NCBI RefSeq assembly: GCF_913774235.1 | Contig: NZ_CAJYDW010000005.1 | Location: 310,001 to 374,000 of the forward strand | Length of the DNA: 64,000 nt | Direction: 5' to 3' | From: an uncultured Pseudomonas sp. | Lineage (GTDB): Bacteria > Pseudomonadota > Gammaproteobacteria > Pseudomonadales > Pseudomonadaceae | Part shown: positions 1 to 9,419 of the stretch, piece by piece | How the letters are laid out: every line of letters starts with the position of its first letter | How positions within the stretch are numbered: position 1 is the first letter of the stretch | Position numbers and translations under genes: made by a program | Notes under the pieces: model-generated | Told to the model about the DNA's origin: nothing | The model's input: only the letters and a program-made list of their open reading frames with translations | Databases searched by the model: none

Positions 1-1
1 G

Positions 2-802
<801 letters not shown>

Positions 803-873
803 GCCAACCCTCAGCTTAGCCAACCCATTATCCGGATCGTTGTTTCATCGTCGTATCGCACGGGAGTGCCTTG

Positions 874-1785
874 ATGAAGACCGCGCTGATCATTCCGACT
901 CGCAATGCCGAGCGGTATCTCGACCGCCTGTTGCCGGCCTTGGCCGCCCAGACGCTGCAACCCGACGAACTGCTGGTGGTCGACACCCAGTCCCAGGATG
1001 CCACCGCAGAGCGGTTCCGCGCTTTCGGCGCGCGCGTCGAGGTGATCCAGCCGCAGCAGTTCAATCATGGCGGTACGCGGCGCTGGGCCAGCCGGCAGGT
1101 GGATGCCGAGGTGCTGCTCTTCCTCACCCAGGACGCCATTCCCGCCAATCCGGACTGCCTGGCCAATCTACGCGACGGGCTGTTCGCCGCGCCGGATATC
1201 GGTGTCGCCTACGGCCGCCAGTTGCCGCACCTGGATGCCGGCATCCTCGGCGCCCAGGCGCGGACCTTCAACTACCCGGTCGAGAGCCGCATCAAGCGCC
1301 TTAGCGACGCGCCTCAGCTCAAGGTCAAGACCTGCTTCAGTTCGAATTCCTTTTCCGCCTATCGGCGCAGTGCGCTCAAGGATGCCGGCGGCTTTCCCAC
1401 CGACGTGATCGGCAGCGAGGACGCCTACACCGCGGCGCGCATGCTGCTGCGCGGCTGGGCGGTGCACTACGTGGCCGAAGCCCAGGTGCGGCACTCCCAC
1501 GACTACCGGCTGCTGGAGGAATTTCGCCGCTACTTCGACATCGGCGTCTTCTACGGTCGCGAAGACTGGATCGCCTCCGCTTTCGGTGGGGCGGCGGGCG
1601 AGGGGCGGCGTTTCGTCGAGGCGGAGATCCGCGCCCTGCGCGCCGCCGGCAAGCCCTGGCGGATTCCCGAGGTGCTGCTGCGCAGCGCCTGCAAGCTGCT
1701 CGGCTATCGCCTCGGCCATCGGGAGCGGCTGCTGCCCAATGCGGTGAAGCGGCGCATCAGCATGTTTTCCACCTACTGGGCCTGA
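874..1785 (+). CDS. GT2 glycosyltransferase, rhamnosyltransferase-like
   Basis: This 303-residue cytoplasmic GT-A fold protein has the GT2 N-terminus (ALIIPTRNAERYLDRLLPAL), the nucleotide-sugar region ELLVVDTQSQDAT, a QFNHGGTRR motif common in rhamnosyltransferases, and LTQDAIP around the metal-binding site. A later SEDAYTAARML element fits the catalytic base region. The ATG at 874 is preferred over the TTG directly before it, because GGGAG at 862-866 is correctly spaced. It follows the priming transferase by 71 bases and is 6 bases from the export lipoprotein, so it probably adds the second sugar of the repeat unit. Rhamnose as donor is inferred only from motif similarity. Confidence 0.88.
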   Translation: MKTALIIPTRNAERYLDRLLPALAAQTLQPDELLVVDTQSQDATAERFRAFGARVEVIQPQQFNHGGTRRWASRQVDAEVLLFLTQDAIPANPDCLANLRDGLFAAPDIGVAYGRQLPHLDAGILGAQARTFNYPVESRIKRLSDAPQLKVKTCFSSNSFSAYRRSALKDAGGFPTDVIGSEDAYTAARMLLRGWAVHYVAEAQVRHSHDYRLLEEFRRYFDIGVFYGREDWIASAFGGAAGEGRRFVEAEIRALRAAGKPWRIPEVLLRSACKLLGYRLGHRERLLPNAVKRRISMFSTYWA

Positions 1786-1791
1786 TCCCCT

Positions 1792-2604
1792 ATGAATCGT
1801 CGTTTTTTCCGCGGCCTGGCGTTCGGGCCGTTGCTCCTGCTGCTGGGCGCCTGCGGCACCCCGGCCAAGATCGGCCTGCCCGATACTCGCACCCTGGAGG
1901 CGGGGCATGCCGCCTATGCGCAACTCGCCCTGCAGCCGGCGCCGCCGGTACTGGTGCAACCGGGCGATACCCTGCGCATCTCCCGGGATGCCCGCAGTCC
2001 GGCGGAAGAGGATCGCCAGACGCTGTTCGTGGTCCAGCCGGACGGCTACATCCACTATCCCTACGTCGGTCGCCTGGCGGTGGCCGGGCTGACCCCGGAC
2101 CAGGTCTCCCAGCGGCTGACCGCGGCGGGCGCCCAGCTCTACCGCGAGCCCCGGGTCACGGTGAACATCGCCGTGGCACCGAGCAACCGCATCTTCGTCG
2201 GGGGCGAGGTGCACAACCCCTCGGTCTACGAACTCAATGGCCAGGCGTCGGTGGAACAGGCCCTGATCGGCGCCGGCGGCCTGCTGCCCAGCGCCGATAG
2301 CGGCAATATCGCCCTGGTCCGGCGGGATGCCAGCGGGCGCTACCAGCGCTATTTCTTCGCCTTCAGCGATCTGCTCAGCGGCAATCTGCCACCGGTGGCG
2401 CTGCAGCGGGGCGATCTGATCTTCGTGCCCAAGTCGGGCATCGGCAATGCGGTAGAGGCGGTGGACATGTACTTCACCCGCCTGATTCCGATCAACAAGG
2501 GCATCGGCGTGGGCCTCAACTACGACCTCAACCAGCGTGACATCAGTAATAGCGGCAACACCAATATCCGTACGGTGTGCAGTGCCGGAGCGAATTGCCA
2601 ATGA
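1792..2604 (+). CDS. Wza-type polysaccharide export lipoprotein
   Basis: This 270-residue protein starts with a lipoprotein signal peptide ending in the lipobox LLGAC, so Cys-19 or its neighbour becomes the acylated N-terminus. A Poly_export domain follows (VLVQPGDTLRIS near residue 60, then DGYIHYPYVGRLAVAGLTP), and then SLBB-like beta-grasp segments (NRIFVGGEVHNPSVYELNG and GDLIFVPKSG). Proteins of this family form the outer-membrane channel for EPS. It is shorter than E. coli Wza (about 380 residues), and no C-terminal amphipathic barrel helix is evident. Its stop overlaps the start of the chain-length gene (ATGA), which implies coupled translation with its copolymerase partner. Confidence 0.92.
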   Translation: MNRRFFRGLAFGPLLLLLGACGTPAKIGLPDTRTLEAGHAAYAQLALQPAPPVLVQPGDTLRISRDARSPAEEDRQTLFVVQPDGYIHYPYVGRLAVAGLTPDQVSQRLTAAGAQLYREPRVTVNIAVAPSNRIFVGGEVHNPSVYELNGQASVEQALIGAGGLLPSADSGNIALVRRDASGRYQRYFFAFSDLLSGNLPPVALQRGDLIFVPKSGIGNAVEAVDMYFTRLIPINKGIGVGLNYDLNQRDISNSGNTNIRTVCSAGANCQ

Positions 2605-4604
2605 TCGAGATCCGTTCCCTGCGCGACCTGCTGCGGCTGTTCTTCATCTTCCGTCGCGAATTCCGCCTGGCCTTCTTCGTCACTGTGGTGGTGGCCATCC
2701 TTGGCGCCTTCCTGCTGCCGCGGCAGTACGAATCCAGTGCCCGCCTGCTGGTCAAGCCGGGCCTGAACAATACCTTGCCAATCGAGGCCAGCGACCGGCA
2801 GACGCTGGTGGCGCCCAGCACCCAGCGCGATCCCATCCTCGACGAGGAACAGCTCTTCACCGGCCGCCCCATCGCCCTCAAGGTGGCCGCAAGCTATCTG
2901 CAACTCAATGCCGGCGCCCGGCCCGATGGCCTGTGGAAGACCATCAAGTGGCAACTCAAGCAGGCCCTCAACGGGGTGAAGGACGGCCTGCGCGCCATCC
3001 TGCAGAGCCTTGGGCTGGCCGAAGCCCAGAGCCCTGAGGAGCGCCTGGCGGACGAGCTGATCAAGCGCATGAGCGTCACCCACGAACCGGGTTCCTCGGT
3101 GATGGTCGCCAGCCTGCGCTGGGACGATCCGGCCGTGGCGCAACGGCTGGTCCAGGTGTGGGTGGATGCCTATCTGGAATCCCGGACGACGAGTCTGGAG
3201 CGTAAGAGCCTCTATGCCTTCTATCAGGAGCAGACCGCCAGCACCGGACGCCGGGTGGAGCAGCTCAAGGTACAACTTGCCGGCTACCTGGGCCGGATCG
3301 GCAGCAGCAGCGTGCAGGACTACCTGCATGACCAGAGCAACGCTCTGCAGCGCATGACCGCGGAGCGCTTCCAGACCAGTACCGAGATCGCCAGTCTCAC
3401 GACCTCCCTGAACAGCGCCCGGCAGCAGATCGCCGCCCTGCCGCAGCAGGTGATCACCGAGGAATCCAGCACCCTCAATCCGGATCGCCTGGACCTGCAG
3501 CGGCAGCTCAATGGCCTGGTGGTCGAGCGCGAGCGCCTGCTGCGGGTATTCCTGCCGGGTACCGAGCCGCTCAAGCAGATCGATCAGAACATCGCCGAAC
3601 TCCGGCAACAGGTGAACCAGCAGGCGGAGCACGTCAAGAGCAGCACCAACCGGGCGCCGAACGGCATCGTGATCAATCTCAAGCAGCAGTTGGCCGACGG
3701 CACCGTGCGCCTCGCCAGCCTCAAGGCCCAGCTGGCCCAACAGGACCTGCAGATCAACGGGGTGCGCGCCGAGTTGGAGAAGGTCATGGCCGAGGAGCCG
3801 GAGATCAGCCGGGTCATGCGCGAATTGCAGGTCGCCCAGCAGAACTTCCTGCTCTACGCCGACAACCTGGAAAAGGCGCGGATCGATAGGGCACTCGACA
3901 CTAGCCGCATTAGCAACATCGCCATCATCGAACAGCCCACCTTCAATCCCAGCCGGGTATTTCCCAAGAGCCTGTTGATCATCCTGCTGTGCATCCCGGC
4001 GGGCCTCGCGGTCGGCCTGCTGGTGATCTACCTGTGCTACCTGCTCGATCAGCGCATCCACGACGGCGGGCGGTTGCAGGCCCGCTTCGGGATACCGCTG
4101 TGGACCACCTTGCAGGAGCTGGACGATCCGCAACGCGACGATCCGGCTTTCATCGCCAATCTCTACCGGCTGCTGAGCCAGCTGCCGCTGGAGCGCATCC
4201 GTGAGCAGGGGCTGCGGCTCGGGCTGACCTCGGCGCGGCACGGCGAGGGCTGCAGCTTCGTCGCCGAGCGGCTGGCCAGCCTGCTGCGCGACCAGGGTTT
4301 CCGCGTGCGGGTGCTCGATAGCGCGCGGGACGCCCCGCCGGAGTCCGTGGACGTCGAACCTGGCGAGGTCGTGCTGCTGGTGGCCTCGGCCCTGGCGGCC
4401 AACAGCCAGGCCTTCCTCTATCTGCACCAGGCCGATCTCATCGCCCTGGTGGTGCGGGCACGCTCGGGCACCGTGCCGATGCTGGAAAGCACCCTGGCGC
4501 TGCTCGACACCGCCTTCAAGCGCACCGACGGCATCATCGTCAATTTCCGCCGCTTCGAGGTGCCGTCGCGGCTTCTCGATTTCCTGCATCGGACCCGGGG
4601 GTAA
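2601..4604 (+). CDS. Wzz/Wzc-type polysaccharide copolymerase with degenerate kinase-like domain
   Basis: This 667-residue inner-membrane protein has an N-terminal Wzz segment with a membrane helix (LAFFVTVVVAILGAFLLP), a long periplasmic coiled-coil region (about residues 180-420) with a GNVR-like end, and a second membrane helix (SLLIILLCIPAGLAVGLLVIYLCYLL). The cytoplasmic C-terminus resembles BY-kinase/CpsD ATPase domains, but the Walker A region reads TSARHGEGCSF, with Cys-551 where the essential Lys belongs. The Walker B region lacks its Asp, and no Tyr-rich tail is present. Chain-length control is the likely role, without autophosphorylation. The ATG at 2601 overlaps the previous stop. 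An upstream in-frame GTG at 2577 exists but would lie inside the lipoprotein gene. Confidence 0.9.
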   Translation: MIEIRSLRDLLRLFFIFRREFRLAFFVTVVVAILGAFLLPRQYESSARLLVKPGLNNTLPIEASDRQTLVAPSTQRDPILDEEQLFTGRPIALKVAASYLQLNAGARPDGLWKTIKWQLKQALNGVKDGLRAILQSLGLAEAQSPEERLADELIKRMSVTHEPGSSVMVASLRWDDPAVAQRLVQVWVDAYLESRTTSLERKSLYAFYQEQTASTGRRVEQLKVQLAGYLGRIGSSSVQDYLHDQSNALQRMTAERFQTSTEIASLTTSLNSARQQIAALPQQVITEESSTLNPDRLDLQRQLNGLVVERERLLRVFLPGTEPLKQIDQNIAELRQQVNQQAEHVKSSTNRAPNGIVINLKQQLADGTVRLASLKAQLAQQDLQINGVRAELEKVMAEEPEISRVMRELQVAQQNFLLYADNLEKARIDRALDTSRISNIAIIEQPTFNPSRVFPKSLLIILLCIPAGLAVGLLVIYLCYLLDQRIHDGGRLQARFGIPLWTTLQELDDPQRDDPAFIANLYRLLSQLPLERIREQGLRLGLTSARHGEGCSFVAERLASLLRDQGFRVRVLDSARDAPPESVDVEPGEVVLLVASALAANSQAFLYLHQADLIALVVRARSGTVPMLESTLALLDTAFKRTDGIIVNFRRFEVPSRLLDFLHRTRG

Positions 4605-4606
4605 GC

Positions 4607-5797
4607 ATGCGAATAGCGCTCTTGGCGCCCCTCCCGCAGGAGCGCAACGGCATCGCCGACTACGCGGTGCACTTCCGGCGGGCCCTGGAAGAGGAGGGGA
4701 TGGAGGTGCTCATCCCGTTGCGCCATCCGGAGCAGGGCGGCCGCCCCGCGCGACGGCTGACCGACTTCGACTGGCTCAGCGTGGACGTGGTCCATGCCGA
4801 ACTGGGCGGCGGCCGGGTCCGGGAGTACGAGACCCTGCTGCGGTTACGCCAGCGCTATCCGCGGCTGCCCATCACCGTCACCGTGCACGATCCGGAACGC
4901 CTGGTGTGGCGGCGCCGGCAACAGCCCTGGCCGCTGAGCCTGCTCGTGCAGCAGCGTTCGCCCTGGCCACAGGTGGCCACCGTCCTGGGCGATCCCTTCA
5001 CCCTGCGCGAGGAGCGGGCCCTGGCAGCGAGTCTGACGCAACTGGTGACCCTCACCGAGACCGGCGCCGAGGCGTTGCGCCGCCGCCTGCGCCTGGCACC
5101 GGCCAAGGTCTCCGCCGTACCCCATGGCAACGCCGCACTGCCCTGGGTCCCGTTGCCCGCTCGCGAGCCCCTGCGGCTGCTCTACTTCGGCTTCATCTAT
5201 CGCGGCAAGGGCATCGAGGATCTGCTGGATGCCTTCGCCACGCTACTGACCCAACGCCCCGACTGGCGCGGTCGCATCCGTCTCACCCTGGCCGGGGGAA
5301 CCGCGCCGGAGATCACCTTCGCCGCCCAGAGCGATTACCTCGGCGAGCTGCGCGAGCGCGCCAGTCGCCGTGGTCTGGACGACTGCCTGGATTGGCAGCT
5401 GGACGTTCCGGAGGACGCCATCGCCCCGACCATCCAGGCCCATCACCTGCTGGTGCTGCCCTACCGGGAGTCGCGCAAGCTGGCGATCCTTGGCGCCCAG
5501 CGGGGCACCAGCGGCGTACTGTCCTGGGCCCTGGCCTGTGGACGCGGGGTGATCGCTTCCGACGCTCGCGCCTTCGCCGAGGAGCTGTCCCATGGCAATG
5601 GCGTCACCTATCCCCAGGGCGACGTGGCCGCCCTGACGCGGCGCCTGTGCGAGCTGGTCGACCAGCCCGCCTGCCTGGACGCCTGGGCGGAGCAGGCCGC
5701 GCGGCTGGGGCATGAGCGCCAGTGGCGGTTCACCGCCCATCGTTTCCGCCAGGTATTCGAGCAGGCCAGTCGAGGGCATACCAGTGCGCGTCATTAA
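4607..5797 (+). CDS. GT4-type glycosyltransferase
   Basis: This 396-residue GT-B protein has the N-terminal half MRIALLAPLPQERNGIADYA, typical of GT4 enzymes that bind an acceptor lipid-sugar. The second Rossmann half has PLRLLYFGFIYRGKGIEDLLDAF and a donor-binding loop with LLVLPYRES, followed by GVLSWALACGRGVIASD. The usual EX7E motif is only loosely recognisable. It starts 2 bases after the copolymerase stop and overlaps the next gene by 14 bases, so it belongs to the same transcript. It probably adds one sugar of the EPS repeat unit; linkage and donor are unknown. Confidence 0.85.
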   Translation: MRIALLAPLPQERNGIADYAVHFRRALEEEGMEVLIPLRHPEQGGRPARRLTDFDWLSVDVVHAELGGGRVREYETLLRLRQRYPRLPITVTVHDPERLVWRRRQQPWPLSLLVQQRSPWPQVATVLGDPFTLREERALAASLTQLVTLTETGAEALRRRLRLAPAKVSAVPHGNAALPWVPLPAREPLRLLYFGFIYRGKGIEDLLDAFATLLTQRPDWRGRIRLTLAGGTAPEITFAAQSDYLGELRERASRRGLDDCLDWQLDVPEDAIAPTIQAHHLLVLPYRESRKLAILGAQRGTSGVLSWALACGRGVIASDARAFAEELSHGNGVTYPQGDVAALTRRLCELVDQPACLDAWAEQAARLGHERQWRFTAHRFRQVFEQASRGHTSARH

Positions 5798-7097
5798 CAA
5801 GGGCGGTTTGGTGGTGGCTTGCGTGCTGGCGTTGCTCGGCGCCACCCAGGTGTTGGCCGAGCAACGGCTGCAGGGGCCGCGGCCGGTGGTCTGGCGGGAT
5901 TTCCTCGGCGTCAACGCCCACTTTCTCTGGTTCAGCCCGGAGCAGTACCAGCGGCAGATGGACCGTCTGCAGGACCTCGGCCTGGAATGGACCCGCGTCG
6001 ACCTGCACTGGGACATCATGGAGCCGGAGCAGGGCCGCCTGCGTACCGCGGAGCTGGATCAGCTGACCCAGGTCATGAGCGCCCGCCAGCTGAAGACGGA
6101 AATGTACCTGGTGGGTAGCCCGGACTTCGCCAGTAGCGGTCCGTTCGGCATCGCCAATCGCGGCGCCTATCCCCCCCGGGACCCGGCGCTCTATGCCGCG
6201 AGCCTGGTGAAGTTCGCCCAGCGCTATCCCTCGGTGCAGGCCTGGCAGGTGTGGAACGAACCCAACCTGCCCAGCTTCTGGCAACCCTTCGAGGACCCGG
6301 AACGGTATGCCCGCCTACTGCAGGTCAGTACCGCTGCGCTGCGCGCCGAGGCGCCTGGCCGCCAGGTGGTGATGGGCGGCATGGCCTACTACAGTCAGAT
6401 GCCGATCCGGGGCGGGCTGATGCTCGAGGCCCTGGGCAAGCTCGGGGTAGCCCAGCTGGGTACGGTCATCGCCTACCACCCGTACTCGCAGTACCCCGAA
6501 GGCGACGATCCCAAGGCGCGCGACTTCGTCGAGCGTGCCCAGTTGCTCAATGCCCGGTTGCGCGCTATCCAGCCGCCGGCGATCTGGGCGGACGAATGGG
6601 GCTGGTCGAGCTATCCCGGGCCCAAGGAAGAGCAGGACATCATCGGCGAACAGGGGCAGGCGGACTTCGTCCTGCGCCGCCTGGCCTTGATGAGCGCCCT
6701 GGACTACGACCGTATCTTCCTCTTCGCCCTGAGCGACCTGGACAGCCGCGCTAGCCCTCGCGACCAGCACTATGGCCTGTTGCGGCTGGATGGCAGCCCC
6801 AAGCCGGTGTACCAGGCCCTGCAGCGCTTCCTGGCCCTCACCGGGCCGCGCCTGCTGCCCGAGACGCCGCCCACCCTGGTCGGGGCGCCCGACGACCTCT
6901 ACAGCATCGCCTGGCGCCGCGATGACGGCAGCCGCATCTGGCTGTTCTGGTCGCCCGGGCAGGAACGGGTCCATCTACCGGGCATCACCCAGGCGACGCT
7001 GCACGATCCCCTGACCGGCGAAAGCCGCGAGCTGAGCGGGGCCGACGGCATCGACGTCCAGGCCAAGAGTAGTTTGCAGATGCTGACGTGGAAATGA
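5784..7097 (+). CDS. PslG-like secreted glycoside hydrolase (GH39 / clan A type)
   Basis: This 437-residue protein begins with a hydrophobic signal segment (GGLVVACVLALLGATQVLA) when started at the GTG at 5784, which has GAGGG at 5772-5776; this start was chosen over an upstream in-frame GTG/ATG lying inside the preceding gene. The TIM barrel shows WTRVDLHWDIMEPEQG, the acid/base motif WNEPNLPSFW (Glu-159) and the nucleophile region IWADEWGWSS (Glu-271), both catalytic acids intact. A small C-terminal beta domain follows. PslG in P. aeruginosa is the comparable EPS-cluster hydrolase, which trims or clears polymer in the periplasm. Here it probably acts on the cluster's own polysaccharide, inferred from its position between glycosyltransferases. 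Confidence 0.85.
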   Translation: MRVINKGGLVVACVLALLGATQVLAEQRLQGPRPVVWRDFLGVNAHFLWFSPEQYQRQMDRLQDLGLEWTRVDLHWDIMEPEQGRLRTAELDQLTQVMSARQLKTEMYLVGSPDFASSGPFGIANRGAYPPRDPALYAASLVKFAQRYPSVQAWQVWNEPNLPSFWQPFEDPERYARLLQVSTAALRAEAPGRQVVMGGMAYYSQMPIRGGLMLEALGKLGVAQLGTVIAYHPYSQYPEGDDPKARDFVERAQLLNARLRAIQPPAIWADEWGWSSYPGPKEEQDIIGEQGQADFVLRRLALMSALDYDRIFLFALSDLDSRASPRDQHYGLLRLDGSPKPVYQALQRFLALTGPRLLPETPPTLVGAPDDLYSIAWRRDDGSRIWLFWSPGQERVHLPGITQATLHDPLTGESRELSGADGIDVQAKSSLQMLTWK

Positions 7098-7104
7098 GCC
7101 TGCC

Positions 7105-8340
7105 ATGACCTTCGCCTGTCGCGAGTTACGCATCCTTTGGGTACTGCCCTATCTGCCCTGGCCGGTGTCCAGCGGGGGCAAGACCCGCGTCTACCATCTG
7201 CTGCGGGCCCTGGCCCAGCGGGGGCATCGCATCACCCTGCTGGCGCAGAGCAAGACCCCGGCGGACGCCAACGCCCGGGCCGCCCTCGAACCCTGGCTGG
7301 AGCGCCTGGTGATCCTGCCGCGGCGCCCCTTGCATCATCCACGGACGTTGGCCGCCATCCTGTTTTCGCCCTGTCCGCTCCTGGCGGGCGTCAACGGCTT
7401 TTCCAAGGTCGCCCGGAAGACCTTCGGCGAGTTGCTGGAAGAGTCGTGGGATCTCGTCCATATCGATCATAGCTACAGCTGCCAGCCCTATCTGCCGCTG
7501 CTCGATAGCCATACCCAGCCCTGGGTGCTCATGGAGCACAACCTGGAATCCGCCCTGGGTGGCGCTACCTACGGCCAGCTACCGCGGGCGCTCGCCGGCT
7601 TCGCACATTATGACCAGTGGCGCTATCGACGTTGGGAGCGCCGTGTACTGGGCGCCGCCGACCAGGTAGTGGCGGTGACCGACGACGATGCACGACTGCT
7701 GGCGCAGGTGACCGGCTGCTCCGTCCCGGTGGTGGTCAATGCCGTGGATACCGCCCGTTTCGCCAGCGTAAATCCCGATTTCGGCAGTCAGCGTCTCCTC
7801 TTCGTCGGCAACTTCGAATACGCCCCCAATCTGGATGCGGTGGAGTGGGCGGTGCGCGAGATCATGCCGCGGCTCTGGCAACGCTTTCCGCGGGCGCGCC
7901 TACAAATTTGCGGTCATGCCATGCCCGCACACTGGCCGCAGACCTTCAGCGATCTACGTCTGGAGTGGTCCGGCTTCGTGCCCGACCTGCGTGATGCCCA
8001 GGGGCGGGCGGCGATATTCCTGGCGCCGTTGCGCCAGGGCGGGGGCTCCAAGCTCAAGGTGATCGAGGCCCTGGCGGCGGGACTGGCGGTGGTCAGTACC
8101 CGGCAGGGCGCCTCGGGTCTCGCGGTTCAGCCGGGACGAGAGCTGCTGCTGGCGGACGATGCGGCCGGCCTGGCCACGGCCCTGGCGGAGCTGCTCGCCC
8201 AGCCGACCCGAGCGGCGGCCCTGGGCGAGGCCGGCCGGACCTATGCCCGTGCCCGGCATGATTGGCAGACCGCTGCCACCCAGTTGGAAACCGTCTACGC
8301 GGAAGTCCTGACGCAATGGGAGGGGGCAAGGTGCTCGTAG
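7105..8340 (+). CDS. GT4-family glycosyltransferase
   Basis: This 411-residue GT-B enzyme has an N-terminal acceptor domain (ILWVLPYLPWPVSSGGKTRVYHLLRALAQRG) and a C-terminal donor domain with RLLFVGNFEYAPNLDAVEW, FLAPLRQGGGSKLKVIEA and LAAGLAVVSTRQGASGL. These are the canonical GT4 donor-site elements, including an EALAAG run that holds the EX7E-type glutamate. It lies 7 bases after the hydrolase, and its last codons overlap the start of the next transferase. Role: addition of one sugar to the lipid-linked repeat unit. The specific sugar is not predictable. Confidence 0.88.
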   Translation: MTFACRELRILWVLPYLPWPVSSGGKTRVYHLLRALAQRGHRITLLAQSKTPADANARAALEPWLERLVILPRRPLHHPRTLAAILFSPCPLLAGVNGFSKVARKTFGELLEESWDLVHIDHSYSCQPYLPLLDSHTQPWVLMEHNLESALGGATYGQLPRALAGFAHYDQWRYRRWERRVLGAADQVVAVTDDDARLLAQVTGCSVPVVVNAVDTARFASVNPDFGSQRLLFVGNFEYAPNLDAVEWAVREIMPRLWQRFPRARLQICGHAMPAHWPQTFSDLRLEWSGFVPDLRDAQGRAAIFLAPLRQGGGSKLKVIEALAAGLAVVSTRQGASGLAVQPGRELLLADDAAGLATALAELLAQPTRAAALGEAGRTYARARHDWQTAATQLETVYAEVLTQWEGARCS

Positions 8341-9419
8341 GTCTGGATTATCGTCCGGCGCTGATCGCGCCCCATTCCGGCATCGGCCGCCAGGTCCTGG
8401 CGCTGGAAACCTACCTGGAGCAGTTGCCGGGAGTCGAGCTTCGCCGCTTCGGTTGCCTGCCGGTCGGGCACCCCCTGCGCGGGCAGGTGGAGACGCCGGT
8501 CCAGGACATTCCCCTGATCGGTCAGCACCGGCCGCGGCAGCGCCTGGCCTTCGAGGCGGGCTTTCTACCTGGACGCCTGCGGCAACTCAAACCCGACGTC
8601 TATATCGCGACCGCCAACATGGGCCTGCCGTTGGGGCGCGTACCCGGGGTGCGCCAGGTGGTGCTGATCCATGATCTCTTCCAGCTGACCCAGGTCAATC
8701 GCCACGCCTCGGCCTGGCGCGCCAAGGCCTATCGGCTGATCGACCGGTCTTCCATCGCCTATTCGCTGGCGAGGGCGACCCGCATCTGGACGCCCTCGGC
8801 CTTCACCGCGGCAGAGGTCGCCGCGCTTTTCCCACGGTTTGGCCAACGAATCCGCCTGCTGCCCAATCTGGTGCAACCGTCCCCAGGTCCCGCTGAAGAC
8901 GTACCTGGGCTGCTGCCAGGCTACTGGCTGGCGGTGGGCACCCGGGAGCCGCGCAAGAACATCGCCCGGCTGGTGGCGGCCTGGCAGGCGGCGCGCACCC
9001 TCGCTGCCGTGCCGAACCTGGTCCTGCTCGGCGAGGAGGTCGACCTGCCGCCCGAACTGCGCGGGCTGCCCGGACTGATCTGCCTGGGCGGCCTCGACGA
9101 AGGCCAGCTCAAGGGCCTCTATCGCAACGCCGATCGCCTGTGGCAACCCTCCTACGCCGAGGGCTTCGGTCTGCCGGTGGTGGAAGCCCTGGCCATGGGC
9201 ACGCCAGTGGCCTGTGCCTGGGGCTCGTCGCTGGATGAGGTGACGCCCCCCTGGGCACCGCGTTTCGATGCCTTCGACGTAGCGGCCCTCAGCCGCCTGA
9301 TGGTCGAGCTGGCCGCGCCAGCACCTCGGGACGAGCAGGGGCCGGCCTGGTTCGCGCGCTTCGCCGGTCCGGCCTATGGCGCGCGGCTGGCCGAGGCGCT
9401 GCAGGAGTTGCTGCGGTGA
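8331..9419 (+). CDS. GT4-family glycosyltransferase (mannosyltransferase-like)
   Basis: This 362-residue GT-B protein starts at a GTG preceded by GGGAGGGGG (8318-8326). An in-frame ATG at 8316 would sit on top of this ribosome binding site, so the GTG is preferred. Motifs are LVGLDYRPALIAPHSGIGRQ at the N-terminus, WLAVGTREPRKNIARLVAAW, and the EX7E element in YAEGFGLPVVEALAMGTPVACA. This arrangement is typical of mannosyl- or related GT4 transferases of EPS and LPS clusters. It overlaps the previous gene by 10 bases and is joined to the polymerase gene by a GTGA overlap. Confidence 0.86.
   Translation: MLVGLDYRPALIAPHSGIGRQVLALETYLEQLPGVELRRFGCLPVGHPLRGQVETPVQDIPLIGQHRPRQRLAFEAGFLPGRLRQLKPDVYIATANMGLPLGRVPGVRQVVLIHDLFQLTQVNRHASAWRAKAYRLIDRSSIAYSLARATRIWTPSAFTAAEVAALFPRFGQRIRLLPNLVQPSPGPAEDVPGLLPGYWLAVGTREPRKNIARLVAAWQAARTLAAVPNLVLLGEEVDLPPELRGLPGLICLGGLDEGQLKGLYRNADRLWQPSYAEGFGLPVVEALAMGTPVACAWGSSLDEVTPPWAPRFDAFDVAALSRLMVELAAPAPRDEQGPAWFARFAGPAYGARLAEALQELLR

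Noticed and set aside
2520-4589. 689-residue frame on the minus strand inside the copolymerase gene
   Set aside because: It mirrors a gene with clear Wzz/GNVR and membrane features on the plus strand. The minus frame is low-complexity, with Q/G/L-rich composition typical of antisense frames in GC-rich DNA.
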